Shown in pieces: positions 1-8,745 of a DNA stretch of 64,000 nt. Made by a program: the position numbers and the translations under genes. The notes under the pieces were generated by a model that was given only the letters and a program-made list of their open reading frames with translations, ran no database searches and was not told the origin of the DNA. The DNA lies in assembly GCA_036734025.1 (NCBI GenBank), contig DAIMZI010000007.1:1-64000 (forward strand), given 5' to 3'. This DNA comes from DAIMZI01 sp036734025. Lineage in GTDB: Bacteria; Pseudomonadota; Alphaproteobacteria; Rhizobiales; Rhodomicrobiaceae. How positions within the stretch are numbered: the stretch's first letter is position 1; every line of letters begins with the position of its first letter.

Positions 1-271
1 CCTGCCGGTTGAGGTCCGCAAGCGCGGCGGCCATCTCGCCGTCGCTCGCGTAGGTGATGCGCTTGCTGTCGTACTCGACGGTGCGGACGCCCTGATAGCT
101 CGCGGCCATCAGGGCGTCCCGCCTGACCTTGAACGCCGACGTATCGGGGCATGTGTACCACTGGGGCGTCTCGGCGAGGGTTTGCGTTGGTGATAGGACA
201 GTGAAACCGCAGCCGGTGCCAACGCTGTTTGCGAGTACTGTCGATAGCACCTTAAAGCGCATATTTGCCAT
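1..271 (-). CDS. gpW-like phage head-tail joining protein, partial, with unusual N-terminal extension
   Basis: The gene runs off the left edge, so only about 90 N-terminal codons are visible. Read from the ATG at 271, the last third (from about position 125 leftward) contains RRDAL, GVRTVEYDSKRITY and SDGEMAAALADL. This is the pattern of the small gpW/gp6 head-tail joining proteins that sit between terminase and portal genes in lambdoid and Mu-like phages. The first 50 or so residues do not resemble that family, which normally begins a few residues before RRDAL. The true start may therefore lie downstream, or the gene may be a chimera formed when a prophage decayed. No other phage gene is visible to the right, so this is probably the edge of a prophage or a remnant of one. 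The family call is moderately secure; the start is not. Confidence 0.5.
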   Translation of the reverse strand, partial: MANMRFKVLSTVLANSVGTGCGFTVLSPTQTLAETPQWYTCPDTSAFKVRRDALMAASYQGVRTVEYDSKRITYASDGEMAAALADLNRQ

Positions 272-310
272 CTGGCAGCAGTTTTACGGAACATGACGTG
301 CCCTATGCCG

Positions 311-2197
311 TCATCGCTCCTCGGTTCCGGGCACCGGTCCGCTCTGAGGTGCGAGTCGCTTCTTCTCGCGTTCGTCCGCCAGCAGAGCGCTGAGCTGTGC
401 TTCCCGCTCGGCCCATTGGGCTATCCCGGCCAGATTGTCCAATTCCATCGGGTCGGCGGAGACATTGTACATTTCAAACTCGGGATCGACCGGTTCCACC
501 TTGATGTGCTGCACGAAAATGCGCCGGCTGCGGCCTTCGTCCGTGCTTTCGCGGCGTAACGGTTTGTTGACAGTGTCCCGCACGCCGTCTTCACCAGGTG
601 TGCCGGGGTGCGTCCAATATCGCGGATGATCGAAATAGCGTGAGTATTTCCATACCTCACCATCGATTTCAGCAATAACGGTTTCGACGTGATTGGGCTG
701 CGCAACTGAATCGTAGGTTAGGCCGATGAAGTTTTTCTGGTCCAGGCCGCGGCTGGGGTCATCGTCCGTCATGAAATAGATGGGGTCTTTGAGAGCCGTT
801 GCATCAGTCTCGCCTCGTAGCAAGGGCGACAGGTCCCTGCCGACCAGAGGCAGGGCGTCGGTGAAACCTGGCGCAATCTGGGCGTTTGCCTTCAGCATAT
901 CGACGCCAGCCAGGCCGAGCATGGTCGGAGCGAGGTCGACATGACTGGTTGGAGCCGAGACAGATGCCGGCGCCACATTTCCAGGCATCACTATCGTCAG
1001 CGGAACGCGCAGCGCTTCTTCGTAGGCCATATACCATTTCTGGAACAGGCCCCCATGGGCGCCGAGCAAATCGCCATGATCTGAAGTGAAGACGATGACA
1101 GTGTTGTCAGCGAATCTGGTTTCGCTCAACGTCTGGATGACCTCGCCTATGTGCCGGTCAACATCTTCGTGGAGTTTGTAATAGAGCCTGAAGTAGTCTT
1201 CGCGGACGGCGCTCGGCTGCATGAACGCGTTGTAAGCATCTCGATAGCTTGCCTGGCATGATGGCTTTGTTTGCAGGCTTTCCTGCCGTGTCTTTCTGAA
1301 CGCTGCCTGATCGAAAAGCTCGGTTGGGACGTGGTCTGGAACGCTAAAGTCGTAGAAGCTCCTGGCACGGTCGGCGAGATTCGCGAAGAACCCCCATAGC
1401 GCGATGTCATGGGGATTTGTAAAAGACGCGGCCATGAACCAGGGCGTGTCATCGGAATCCGCGTTCAGTTGGCCAAGCAGATCTCTTACCTGCCGGGAAA
1501 TGGCAGGGTCACGGCCTTGTTGGCCCTCCGGCGCAGACGATCCTGACCGAAGCGGGTCGGCGCCATGGGGTTCCGGGCCAATCCAGCCGTCGAAGCCGTA
1601 GGGACCGAGCACGTTGGCTTTAAGATACGTCTGTTCCTTTTGCGGGTCAGTGAAACCATTTTCGTCATAGCTTGTAACTACAGTTTCTGTTCCAGGGATC
1701 CTTAGGTCCGCCTCGTGGATGTGCCATTTTCCTTTCCAATAGGTGCGGTAGCCGCCAGCGCGCAGGTAGTGCCCAACCGTTGGTACCGAGCCCGGTAGGA
1801 GCCAGTGCATGTCAGGGTCATTGGCGGCCTTAGCGGCTCCGTCGGTATTCGCGACACCGTGGAGCGAGGGGTAATGGCCAGTGTAAATCGAGGTGCGGCT
1901 GGGCACGCAAGCGACTGACGCAATATAGTGACGCTCGAATGTGATCCCTCGCGCGGCAAGGCCATTTTGCGCGGGCAAGTAGGTCTCTCGGAAAGAACGG
2001 AGCTGTTCGCTCTCGTAGACCGTCGGATAACGCTGCTCATCGACCAACAACAGAAGGATATTGGGCCGCGAACCATTTGCTTTCGGCGACTGAGCTCGAG
2101 CAGGATGCGCATCCTGGCTGGCAATCCCTGCTGCTGCTGCGCCCAGCAGCCCCGCTTTCAGGGCATCTCTTCTATTAATTCTATTTGAGTCGGTCAT
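311..2197 (-). CDS. Tat-exported type I sulfatase (arylsulfatase-like)
   Basis: This 628-residue protein belongs to the formylglycine-dependent sulfatases, which hydrolyse sulfate esters. The N-terminus carries a twin-arginine signal (NRRDALKAG, hydrophobic stretch to about residue 35), so it should act in the periplasm. The family hallmark CVPSR is present with the cysteine at about residue 97, the residue converted to formylglycine. Metal-ligand motifs are visible as LLVDEQRYPT near residue 51 and SDHGDLLGAHGG in the middle of the protein. GGAGA lies just before the ATG at 2197. It stands alone, followed on the same strand by the dev-type exporter about 50 bp upstream. No formylglycine-generating enzyme is visible in the window. 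The natural substrate cannot be read from sequence. Confidence 0.88.
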   Translation of the reverse strand: MTDSNRINRRDALKAGLLGAAAAGIASQDAHPARAQSPKANGSRPNILLLLVDEQRYPTVYESEQLRSFRETYLPAQNGLAARGITFERHYIASVACVPSRTSIYTGHYPSLHGVANTDGAAKAANDPDMHWLLPGSVPTVGHYLRAGGYRTYWKGKWHIHEADLRIPGTETVVTSYDENGFTDPQKEQTYLKANVLGPYGFDGWIGPEPHGADPLRSGSSAPEGQQGRDPAISRQVRDLLGQLNADSDDTPWFMAASFTNPHDIALWGFFANLADRARSFYDFSVPDHVPTELFDQAAFRKTRQESLQTKPSCQASYRDAYNAFMQPSAVREDYFRLYYKLHEDVDRHIGEVIQTLSETRFADNTVIVFTSDHGDLLGAHGGLFQKWYMAYEEALRVPLTIVMPGNVAPASVSAPTSHVDLAPTMLGLAGVDMLKANAQIAPGFTDALPLVGRDLSPLLRGETDATALKDPIYFMTDDDPSRGLDQKNFIGLTYDSVAQPNHVETVIAEIDGEVWKYSRYFDHPRYWTHPGTPGEDGVRDTVNKPLRRESTDEGRSRRIFVQHIKVEPVDPEFEMYNVSADPMELDNLAGIAQWAEREAQLSALLADEREKKRLAPQSGPVPGTEER

Positions 2198-2245
2198 TTC
2201 CAGTTCTCCATTTTACTGGCGTTGATTAAGATGACCTTGGATACT

Positions 2246-2992
2246 TCAGCCGTCGACGAGACGTGCCGCATCGCGGGTCGTTTCCTGATCTAGGTTTGAA
2301 CTGGCCGCGTCCGTGTCGCGGGCCAAGGCGCCGTCTTCGAGGGTTATGATACGGTCGGCGAGATCGAGGATTCGGGGATCGTGCGTGACCATCACGGTTG
2401 TGGTGCCGCGTTCGGTGCCAAGCTTTTTCAGGAGTTCGACGACAGCCATGCCGGACACCTTGTCGAGAGCGGCGGTCGGTTCGTCGGCGAACACGATCTC
2501 GGGATTGGAGACCAGCGCCCTCGCAATCGCGACGCGCTGCTTCTGACCGCCCGAAAGGTTGGCCGGCAGGTACTCGATGCGGTCAGCGAGACCGACCAGG
2601 CCGAGCATGTGCTCGACGGCGGCAGACTGGCGCGCTGGTTGCCCGCGACCGTGCACCTGCAGACCCATCAGCACGTTCTGCCGCGCAGTCAGACTGTCGT
2701 GGAGGTTGTGCGCCTGGAAGACCACGCCGATCCGTCGCCGCAGCGCGATCTGGGTCGCTTCGTCGGCGCCGTTGAGCTCGGTGCCGAGCAGGCGGACACT
2801 GCCCGAGTGCACGTCGCGCAAACAGGCCATCAGGGTCAAAAGGGTCGTCTTGCCCGATCCGGACGCGCCCATCAGCACCGTCAGAGAGCCGCGCGCGATA
2901 GTGAGGGAGATGTCGAACAGCGCCTGGATGCGCGTGTCGCCGGCGCCGAAGTAATGGTCCAGATGGCTGACAACGATCGGGGGTTCGTCCAT
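2246..2992 (-). CDS. devA: ABC transporter ATP-binding protein, DevA/MacB-LolD type
   Basis: This 248-residue ATPase energises the exporter encoded with the two upstream genes. It has Walker A (GASGSGKTTL, about residue 41), the signature LSGGQKQRVAIARAL, Walker B (EIVFADEPTAALD) and the switch-region VMVTHDP. This set is typical of the three-component DevBCA and MacB-like exporters. An AGGAG precedes the ATG at 2992, ten bases after the permease gene ends, so devB, devC and devA form one operon. In cyanobacteria DevBCA exports heterocyst glycolipids. In proteobacteria the substrate is generally unknown, so the symbol denotes architecture, not substrate. Confidence 0.85.
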   Translation of the reverse strand: MDEPPIVVSHLDHYFGAGDTRIQALFDISLTIARGSLTVLMGASGSGKTTLLTLMACLRDVHSGSVRLLGTELNGADEATQIALRRRIGVVFQAHNLHDSLTARQNVLMGLQVHGRGQPARQSAAVEHMLGLVGLADRIEYLPANLSGGQKQRVAIARALVSNPEIVFADEPTAALDKVSGMAVVELLKKLGTERGTTTVMVTHDPRILDLADRIITLEDGALARDTDAASSNLDQETTRDAARLVDG

Positions 2993-3002
2993 GGCAGGCT
3001 CC

Positions 3003-4181
3003 TCAGAACAGATCGGCCGGATCGGCTGCTGTCAGTTTGCGCATAGCCATGACGCCCGAAATTGCGCACGCGGCGATGGTGCCGAAAAACACCGCGACCG
3101 CGCGCTCGGCGGTCATGAAGATCGGGATGTTCGTGAGGTGCGCGAGCGTCTGATAGAACAGCTCCGACAGCAGCAGGCCGGGCCAGAAGCCGATCGCGGC
3201 CAGAATGATCGCCTCCTCCATGATGAGCCCGACGAAGAACGCGTTTTGGTAGCCCATCGCCTTGAAGGTAGCGTACTCACGGATGTGGTCGGTCACGTCC
3301 GAGGTCAGCACCTGGTAGGCGATGACGATACCGACGATGACGCCGATGCCGACGCCGAACGCGAAGATCAGCCCGGTGGGGCGTTCGGTCATCTGGTAGC
3401 GCTGCTCGGCTTCCATGGCCTGCTCGATTGGCCGGATGCGCACCGTCCCGGTTGGGAGTAGCTCAGTCAGTTCAGTCGCGACGCGGCCGGCATCGACGCC
3501 CGGCTTCAGCTTGAGCAGGATGTGGCTCGGATTGGCCGAACTGCGCCTGGGAAACAGGTGAAAGAACGTCTGGTCCGACACGATGAAGACGCCATCGCCG
3601 CCAAAGCCGCCGCCGATCGACATGGTGCCAATTGCGCCAAGCTGGCGATTGCTGATCTCGAAGGTAAGCGGCGAAACGGGCGAAGCCTTTGCAAAGCTGC
3701 TCATGTCCACGAAGCGGGTTCTGAGATCAACGAGTGCCGTGTCCTGCAGCGCAAGGCTGACCAGAGGGGCGGCAAGGTCCGGCGACACGAACGCGGTGGC
3801 CTGCGGATCGAGTCCAACGAACTGAACCTTTGAGGAGCTGGCCGCATCGGACAGCCATGAGGTGCTGCCGAGAAAGATCGGCACGCCTGCCGACACATCG
3901 GGATGCACCAAAGCGTGAAACATGCGCTGGCGCGGCAGCGTCGCTGTGTCGGCCAGCGTCTCGGTATCCATGGGTGAGATCAGCAGCAGGTTGGGCTGGA
4001 ACAGGCGGTAGGGGGTCGCCACCGATTCATACATCGAACCCGCCAGCCCGAGCTGGACGAACACCAGCACGTTGGCGAAAGCGACACCTGCCAGCGCCGC
4101 GGCGAACCGGGCCGGATTATGGGTCAGCTGCAGGAAGCCGACCGGCAGACGCCCGAGGATCCGTGTCAGGAGCGCGGTCAT
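3003..4181 (-). CDS. devC: ABC transporter permease, DevC/FtsX-like
   Basis: The 392-residue membrane subunit of the exporter has the MacB/FtsX arrangement. One transmembrane helix lies near residues 30-50 (AALAGVAFANVLVFVQLGLA). A large extracytoplasmic domain of roughly 200 residues follows, then three C-terminal helices. One of these contains AFGVGIGVIVGIVIAYQVLT, followed by the coupling segment DHIREYATFKAMGY that contacts the ATPase in this family. The start codon overlaps the stop of the upstream membrane-fusion gene in ATGA, indicating translational coupling. It works with the ATP-binding protein immediately downstream. Confidence 0.85.
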   Translation of the reverse strand: MTALLTRILGRLPVGFLQLTHNPARFAAALAGVAFANVLVFVQLGLAGSMYESVATPYRLFQPNLLLISPMDTETLADTATLPRQRMFHALVHPDVSAGVPIFLGSTSWLSDAASSSKVQFVGLDPQATAFVSPDLAAPLVSLALQDTALVDLRTRFVDMSSFAKASPVSPLTFEISNRQLGAIGTMSIGGGFGGDGVFIVSDQTFFHLFPRRSSANPSHILLKLKPGVDAGRVATELTELLPTGTVRIRPIEQAMEAEQRYQMTERPTGLIFAFGVGIGVIVGIVIAYQVLTSDVTDHIREYATFKAMGYQNAFFVGLIMEEAIILAAIGFWPGLLLSELFYQTLAHLTNIPIFMTAERAVAVFFGTIAACAISGVMAMRKLTAADPADLF

Positions 4182-5536
4182 TGGGCGGCCTCCTTGGCGT
4201 GGTCTTCTTGCTCACCGGCGGCGCCGGTGGCGGGCCCAACAGCAGCATGGATGCGTGCGATAACCTCGAGGCCGATGAGACGGGCGGCCTGCGCGTTCGA
4301 GGCTTCATCGAGCGTCACGATCACTTCAAGTACGCGTGCATCCGTGTTGGCGGCCGGGTCGTCGTCTGTGACGTTCTGGCGCCCGACAAGCGTCCCGATC
4401 CGCGCCACACGTCCGGTCAATTCGGTTTCGCCCAGGACGTCGGAGCGGATCGAGACCGATTGGCCAGAGGCGACCCGCAAAACGTTGGCCTGGAACACTT
4501 CGAGGTCGGCCTCCATCAACGAGGTGTCGCCGAGCTTCAAGAGACCGTCCGCCGGCGGTCGCTCGCCTTCGCGCAGGGCAAGTTCGATGATGGTGCCGGC
4601 GCGCGGTGCGTAGACACGAGCGCGGTCGAGATCCTTTCGCGCCTGTTCCAAGGCTCGTTCAGCCGCGGCCAGTTCGGCCTCGGCAAGCGCAACGTCAACC
4701 TGCCTGCCGTCTGCGTTTGTGGTGTAACGCGAGAGCGTAGCCGTCAGGCGGGCGACGTCCGCCTTCGCTGAGTCGGCCTTCGATTGAGCGTCTTCAAGAC
4801 GCGCCTCGGTGGTCACATCGCGCGCCCGGAGCTGCCGCGCACGCGCCAGTTCGGCTTCGGCCGCAACCTGGCTGACCTTCGCGCTTTCCAACAGGGCGCG
4901 CGTTTCTGCTTCGCCGACGGCAATCTGTGCGCGCATCTTGTCGAGGCTGGCGCGCCGTGTCGCGACGGTCGTCTCGGCGTTCTCAAGTGCGGCCTCGTAC
5001 TGGCTGCGAGTATCAAGCACCGCCAGCAACGCACCCTTGGCCACGACATCGCCCTGAGTGACGAGCAGCTTCTCGATACGGGCATCGCCGGAGCCGACCG
5101 GAAGGCCCACCGCCACGACTCCGTCGCGCGGCCGCAAACGGCCGAGCGCGAGCACATCGCCGACCGCCAGCGCTGCAACTCGCTGCTTCGACGGTATCCG
5201 CTCGAGGGGCAAGGCAATCGGCTTGCTGGCACCGGCGCCGGGTTCAAGCAGTGTCCAATCGAAGATTGCGCGCAAGACTGGGCCCTGGAAGTAGAGCCCC
5301 AGCACGCCGCCGAGGAGCAATAAGCCCATCGTGATCGCAACGACACTGAGAAGGCTCGGCCGGGCACGTCGGGCCACCGGTGTGGGTGCCGCTTTCCCGC
5401 TGTCAGCGAGCGGCAGCGAACCGGGTTCGCCGATCTGAGTGGTTGCCGCGGATGCGCTTGTTTCTGATGACATGCGCGTTTTCAGCCAATCCGTGGCCCT
5501 GCCGAGGGAAACACGGAAGTCATCGATTATTGTCAT
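4178..5536 (-). CDS. devB: HlyD-family membrane-fusion protein, DevB-like
   Basis: This 452-residue periplasmic adaptor links the inner-membrane ABC exporter to an outer-membrane channel. A charged and Ala/Thr-rich cytoplasmic N-terminus leads to one transmembrane helix at about residues 63-87 (LLSVVAITMGLLLLGGVLGL). A split lipoyl/barrel-sandwich domain, a long Ala/Glu/Arg-rich coiled coil (about 170-300) and a beta-barrel segment follow. GEPGSLPLADSG lies before the helix. The gene heads the devBCA operon. No clear ribosome binding site precedes the ATG at 5536, so an alternative start at 5473 (MSSETSASA) is possible. No TolC-like gene is present in the window. Confidence 0.82.
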   Translation of the reverse strand: MTIIDDFRVSLGRATDWLKTRMSSETSASAATTQIGEPGSLPLADSGKAAPTPVARRARPSLLSVVAITMGLLLLGGVLGLYFQGPVLRAIFDWTLLEPGAGASKPIALPLERIPSKQRVAALAVGDVLALGRLRPRDGVVAVGLPVGSGDARIEKLLVTQGDVVAKGALLAVLDTRSQYEAALENAETTVATRRASLDKMRAQIAVGEAETRALLESAKVSQVAAEAELARARQLRARDVTTEARLEDAQSKADSAKADVARLTATLSRYTTNADGRQVDVALAEAELAAAERALEQARKDLDRARVYAPRAGTIIELALREGERPPADGLLKLGDTSLMEADLEVFQANVLRVASGQSVSIRSDVLGETELTGRVARIGTLVGRQNVTDDDPAANTDARVLEVIVTLDEASNAQAARLIGLEVIARIHAAVGPATGAAGEQEDHAKEAAQ

Positions 5537-5725
5537 ATCTTGACGTCGCTTTGTGCTTCATGAGCAAACACTAAGACTATTGGTCTTTGCCGTGCCGAAC
5601 CTCGGCCGGGCTTTGACACACATCAGACCACCGGCATTCACGTTGCAAGCTGGCGCACAGAACGGACGCGTCCATTCGCCGAACGCGTCTCGATCTGTAC
5701 CGCTTGGGCCAAGCGACACTCTCTG

Positions 5726-5968
5726 TCAGCCGCAGCGATGGGTGTAGCTGACCCACCGGATGCAGACGCCGCCCTGCCACGAAGTGCAGCGGCGGTGGGT
5801 GTGAGGGAAGCGGCGGCAGTGCACCTTCTGCACCTGCGATTTCTGGTCACCAGAGAGCAGCTTGAGCTGTGTTGGAGATGCTGAAGCGGCGCTCGCCGGG
5901 GCCAGACTGGCCATCCCCATCATCAACGTCAGGATTGTCGCGGATGCCAACAATTTCGATACTTTCAT
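5726..5968 (-). CDS. Small secreted protein with four cysteines
   Basis: This is an 80-residue predicted secreted protein of unknown function. The N-terminus is a clear Sec signal peptide (MKVSKLLASATILTLMMG, with an Ala-rich cleavage region near residue 30). The mature part is short and rich in His, Arg and Cys: CRRFPHTHRRC, GGVCIRW and HRCG give four cysteines that could form two disulfides or bind metal. AGAG lies 8 bases before the ATG at 5968. A start six bases further out at 5974 is also possible but sits directly on that motif. It lies tail-to-head with an EF-hand exported protein. I do not recognise the family. Confidence 0.55.
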   Translation of the reverse strand: MKVSKLLASATILTLMMGMASLAPASAASASPTQLKLLSGDQKSQVQKVHCRRFPHTHRRCTSWQGGVCIRWVSYTHRCG

Positions 5969-6038
5969 CTTCATTTCTCTTTGATCAAGGGTTTCAGACC
6001 AAATGACGATGCATTCGCCACCGCCGCATTCCTGCTGA

Positions 6039-6353
6039 CTACCTCTGGGCGCGCGCCGCAATTTCTTCTTTGGTCACCACGCCGTCTCCGTTCGCGTCTG
6101 CCTCGCTAAAAGCGCGTTCGTACATACCGAAGCTGCGGATCATCCCGGCTCGGCCGAGACCATACTGCGCGTTGAGATTGATAAAAGTTGTGAACTCGGC
6201 CATGTCGAGCTGCCCGTCCTGGTTAACGTCGGCCGCTTCAAAATTGGCCTGCACCTGGGCGCGTTGCGGATCTGCGTTGGCTGGTGCGGCGATGGAGAGC
6301 GACAGCACGGATGCTGACGCCAGCAAGACAGCGAACTTGAGTTTTGAGATCAT
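6039..6353 (-). CDS. Secreted EF-hand calcium-binding protein
   Basis: The 104-residue protein has a signal peptide (MISKLKFAVLLASASVLSL, Ala-rich cleavage before DPQRAQ) followed by two canonical EF-hand loops. These are DVNQDGQLDMAE at about residues 41-52 and DANGDGVVTKEE at about 85-96, both with Asp/Asn at the ligand positions and Glu at position 12. Such small exported EF-hand proteins are common in alphaproteobacteria and are thought to bind or sense calcium. It precedes the four-Cys secreted protein on the same strand with about 70 bases between them, so the two may be co-transcribed. Confidence 0.85.
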   Translation of the reverse strand: MISKLKFAVLLASASVLSLSIAAPANADPQRAQVQANFEAADVNQDGQLDMAEFTTFINLNAQYGLGRAGMIRSFGMYERAFSEADANGDGVVTKEEIAARAQR

Positions 6354-6589
6354 GGTTTTTCACTCCGAGAGTTGGGTTCGTTAGTAACTTGAGGTGTTGG
6401 TCACGGGCTGTTCCGCATCGCGCACGATCGTTGGTCCCGGCAGGGGCAGCAGCAGACGCAGCGGTTGCCCCAATCACTTAGGTCAGGGCGACAACAAGCG
6501 TGGCGGTTGTTTTACTCATGTAACTTTACTTGTGTCTTGATTTGATGGTCGGAGAGGGTCTTTTCGATCGTGCGATTGTTTTGGAAGAC

Positions 6590-7492
6590 TTATGCTTGCT
6601 GTCGGCTTCTGCTGTTTATTTCGATGTCGTCTTTCGTGTCGCTGTTTGCGCGCGGTGGCCCGAACACGATCGACAGAGATCCGCGCAATCCAGATTTTGC
6701 ACGGCGCAGATCGCGGATTATTGCGGCCCATTCACCAAAGACGATCGTGACGGGGTTATGAGATGGCTCGCGACCAACCAGCCCATAGCGCAGCGGCTCA
6801 TGTTCCGGCAGCGCCGCGAACGTGCCAAACAACCGGTCGAAGATGATGAGTGTGCCGCCGTAATTCTTGTCAAGGCAGGTTTCGTTGCTCGCATGATGGA
6901 CACGGTGGTGTGTCGGCGTATTCAAGACCCATTCAAGTGGCCCAAGGCGCGGCACCCACTCGGAGTGGATGAAGAACTGATAGGCAAGGTTGGCGCCCAG
7001 CACTGCCGCGATGGCCAGCGGATGAAAGCCAATCAGCGCGATCGGGATATAAAACAGGAAATGTCCAGAAATTCCGCCGGTCCACCCGAGCCTGATTCCC
7101 GCGGTGAGATTAAACCGGGTCGGCGTATGATGGACGGAATGCGTCGCCCATAGCCAGCGCACCCGGTGTGAGGCGCGATGGTGCCAGTAGTAGACGAACT
7201 CAACGAGCAGGAAGAGCGCGATCCAGGCAAGCGGCGACGCGAGATCAATTTCAAACAGCCGGTAATTGTAGGCCAGGAGGAACGGCACGGCGACGATGCC
7301 GGCTTCGAACGTTCGGATGATCTTGTTGCCGATCGCGATCACGAACGACGCTGCTGTTTCCTTGCCATCGTGGGTCTCGATGTGGGCGAGGCGGCTCGCC
7401 ACGACCTCGAGCACCATCAGGCTGATGACGGTGGCAAAGAACAGCGGCGCCAACTCGGTTCGTGCATCCAGGATCTGGCTGGGATCGAACAT
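6590..7492 (-). CDS. Sterol desaturase / fatty acid hydroxylase family membrane protein
   Basis: The 300-residue integral membrane di-iron oxygenase probably hydroxylates or desaturates a lipid. The histidine boxes of the family are present: HHRASHR (about residue 106), HSVHHTPTRFN (about 123) and HRVHHASN (about 200). Several hydrophobic helices flank them, for example LFFATVISLMVLEVVA near the N-terminus and WIALFLLVEFVYY before the first box. A much longer open frame extends upstream. The ATG at 7492 is preferred because GGAAAG lies about 8 bases before it and the protein then starts with a normal membrane segment. The last 25 or so residues are hydrophilic. The lipid substrate is unknown. 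Confidence 0.85.
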   Translation of the reverse strand: MFDPSQILDARTELAPLFFATVISLMVLEVVASRLAHIETHDGKETAASFVIAIGNKIIRTFEAGIVAVPFLLAYNYRLFEIDLASPLAWIALFLLVEFVYYWHHRASHRVRWLWATHSVHHTPTRFNLTAGIRLGWTGGISGHFLFYIPIALIGFHPLAIAAVLGANLAYQFFIHSEWVPRLGPLEWVLNTPTHHRVHHASNETCLDKNYGGTLIIFDRLFGTFAALPEHEPLRYGLVGREPSHNPVTIVFGEWAAIIRDLRRAKSGLRGSLSIVFGPPRANSDTKDDIEINSRSRQQA

Positions 7493-7565
7493 GGATGTCT
7501 TTCCTCTCTTGATGCGTGTCCTGAGGAGGGGCTGGCCCCGGCAGGCCAGCCACGCTCCCGTATCA

Positions 7566-7811
7566 TCACCAGGAGAAACTGCTGCTGCGCCGCATGGAGT
7601 TTCCGGCAGGCCCCGTCGTCGTGAAGCCGTAAGCACCCGTCGCGGTTGCCGAACGGGAGCAACTGTTGCCAGAGCAACTGCCCTGCGCGTTGAAGGTGTT
7701 GGTGCCGCGCGGACCTGAGACGCAGCCGTTGCGCGACCAGGCGAAGGCGTTGGTGAGCCTGGAAATGGCGGGGACACCAGTGAGGGCTGCGGTCGTGATC
7801 ATGCTCTTCAT
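7566..7811 (-). CDS. Small Ser/Gly/Thr-rich protein, hypothetical
   Basis: This 81-residue product has a Ser/Thr/Gly/Asn-rich body with short repeat-like phrases such as GPRGTNTFNAQGSCSGNSC, ATGAYGFTTTGPAGNS and SSSFSW. Proteins with tandem GP(N/R)G phrases and paired cysteines occur as secreted or surface proteins in alphaproteobacteria. Here the N-terminus (MKSMITTAALTGVPAI) is only weakly signal-like. GAGAGGG lies 5 bases before the ATG at 7811, supporting real translation. It precedes the fatty-acid hydroxylase gene and is divergent from the response regulator. Function is unknown. Confidence 0.5.
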   Translation of the reverse strand: MKSMITTAALTGVPAISRLTNAFAWSRNGCVSGPRGTNTFNAQGSCSGNSCSRSATATGAYGFTTTGPAGNSMRRSSSFSW

Positions 7812-8022
7812 TTGACCCTCTCATGTGGTGCTGGTTGCCAGGAGCGGTGGCCGTTGAGCGGCGGCCGTTCGGTTGTGACACAAAGGGGTTTAAGGGCCGA
7901 ACTTGGCTGGGATTTTTCGCGCCTCGAGCGTTTTGTGACGATTGGTGTTTGGTTTTTGACAATTTGTGTCTGGCGCGCCGGAGTGCTTGCAGTGCGGCCC
8001 TTGATCGAACACATTTGCGTTC

Positions 8023-8745
8023 ATGAGCGCACAGCAGACCAAGATCCTCGTTGTCGATGATGATGACGATATCCGCGGGCTCCTCATCAGCTTTCTCGCC
8101 GAGGAGGGCTTTGGCGCGAAGGGCGTGCCGGACGCAGCGAACATGGACGCATCCATTGCGCTGGACCGCCCCGACCTCATCGTGCTTGATCTCATGCTGC
8201 CCGGAGAGGACGGCCTGTCGATCTGCCGGCGCCTGCGCTCGGCATCCGGCATTCCCGTGATCATGCTGACGGCCAGAAGCTCCGAGGTCGACCGCATCGT
8301 CGGGCTCGAAATCGGCGCGGACGACTATGTGACAAAGCCGTTCTCGAAGCGGGAACTGCTGGCCCGCATCCGGTCGGTGTTGCGCCGTGGCGTGCCGCCT
8401 CCAGAACTCAACCCGCCCAAAGCGGTGCTGCGGTTCAATCACTATACCGTCGACATCAATGCGCGGCGAATTACGGATCAGTCAGGTCGTGATGTTGGCC
8501 TGACCGGCGCAGAATTCGATTTGCTTGTCTGTTTCGTACAAGCACCGCAGCGCGTTCTTTCGCGCGATCAACTGCTCGACAAGATGCACGGCCGCAACGC
8601 CGATCCTTTCGACCGGTCGATCGATACCCTGGTGTCGCGGCTGCGCAAGAAGATCGAGGTGGCAAGCGACAACGAGCGAGTGATCGCCACGATCCGAAAT
8701 CACGGCTATCTGTTCACGCCGACGGTTCAGATCGTGTCGCAATGA
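8023..8745 (+). CDS. OmpR/PhoB-family response regulator
   Basis: The 240-residue two-component regulator has a receiver domain (about 1-122) with acidic pocket residues DDD at 12-14 and the phosphoacceptor Asp56 in VLDLMLPG. The conserved Thr/Ala switch (MLTARS) and the lysine in TKPFSKREL are also present. The C-terminal half is a winged-helix DNA-binding domain, with LTGAEFDLLVCF and RSIDTLVSRLRKKIE being typical OmpR-type segments. Its TGA overlaps the ATG of the sensor kinase (ATGA at 8742-8745), so the pair is translationally coupled. The 211-base gap upstream is shared with the divergent small Ser/Gly-rich gene, which is therefore a plausible target. Confidence 0.93.
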   Translation: MSAQQTKILVVDDDDDIRGLLISFLAEEGFGAKGVPDAANMDASIALDRPDLIVLDLMLPGEDGLSICRRLRSASGIPVIMLTARSSEVDRIVGLEIGADDYVTKPFSKRELLARIRSVLRRGVPPPELNPPKAVLRFNHYTVDINARRITDQSGRDVGLTGAEFDLLVCFVQAPQRVLSRDQLLDKMHGRNADPFDRSIDTLVSRLRKKIEVASDNERVIATIRNHGYLFTPTVQIVSQ

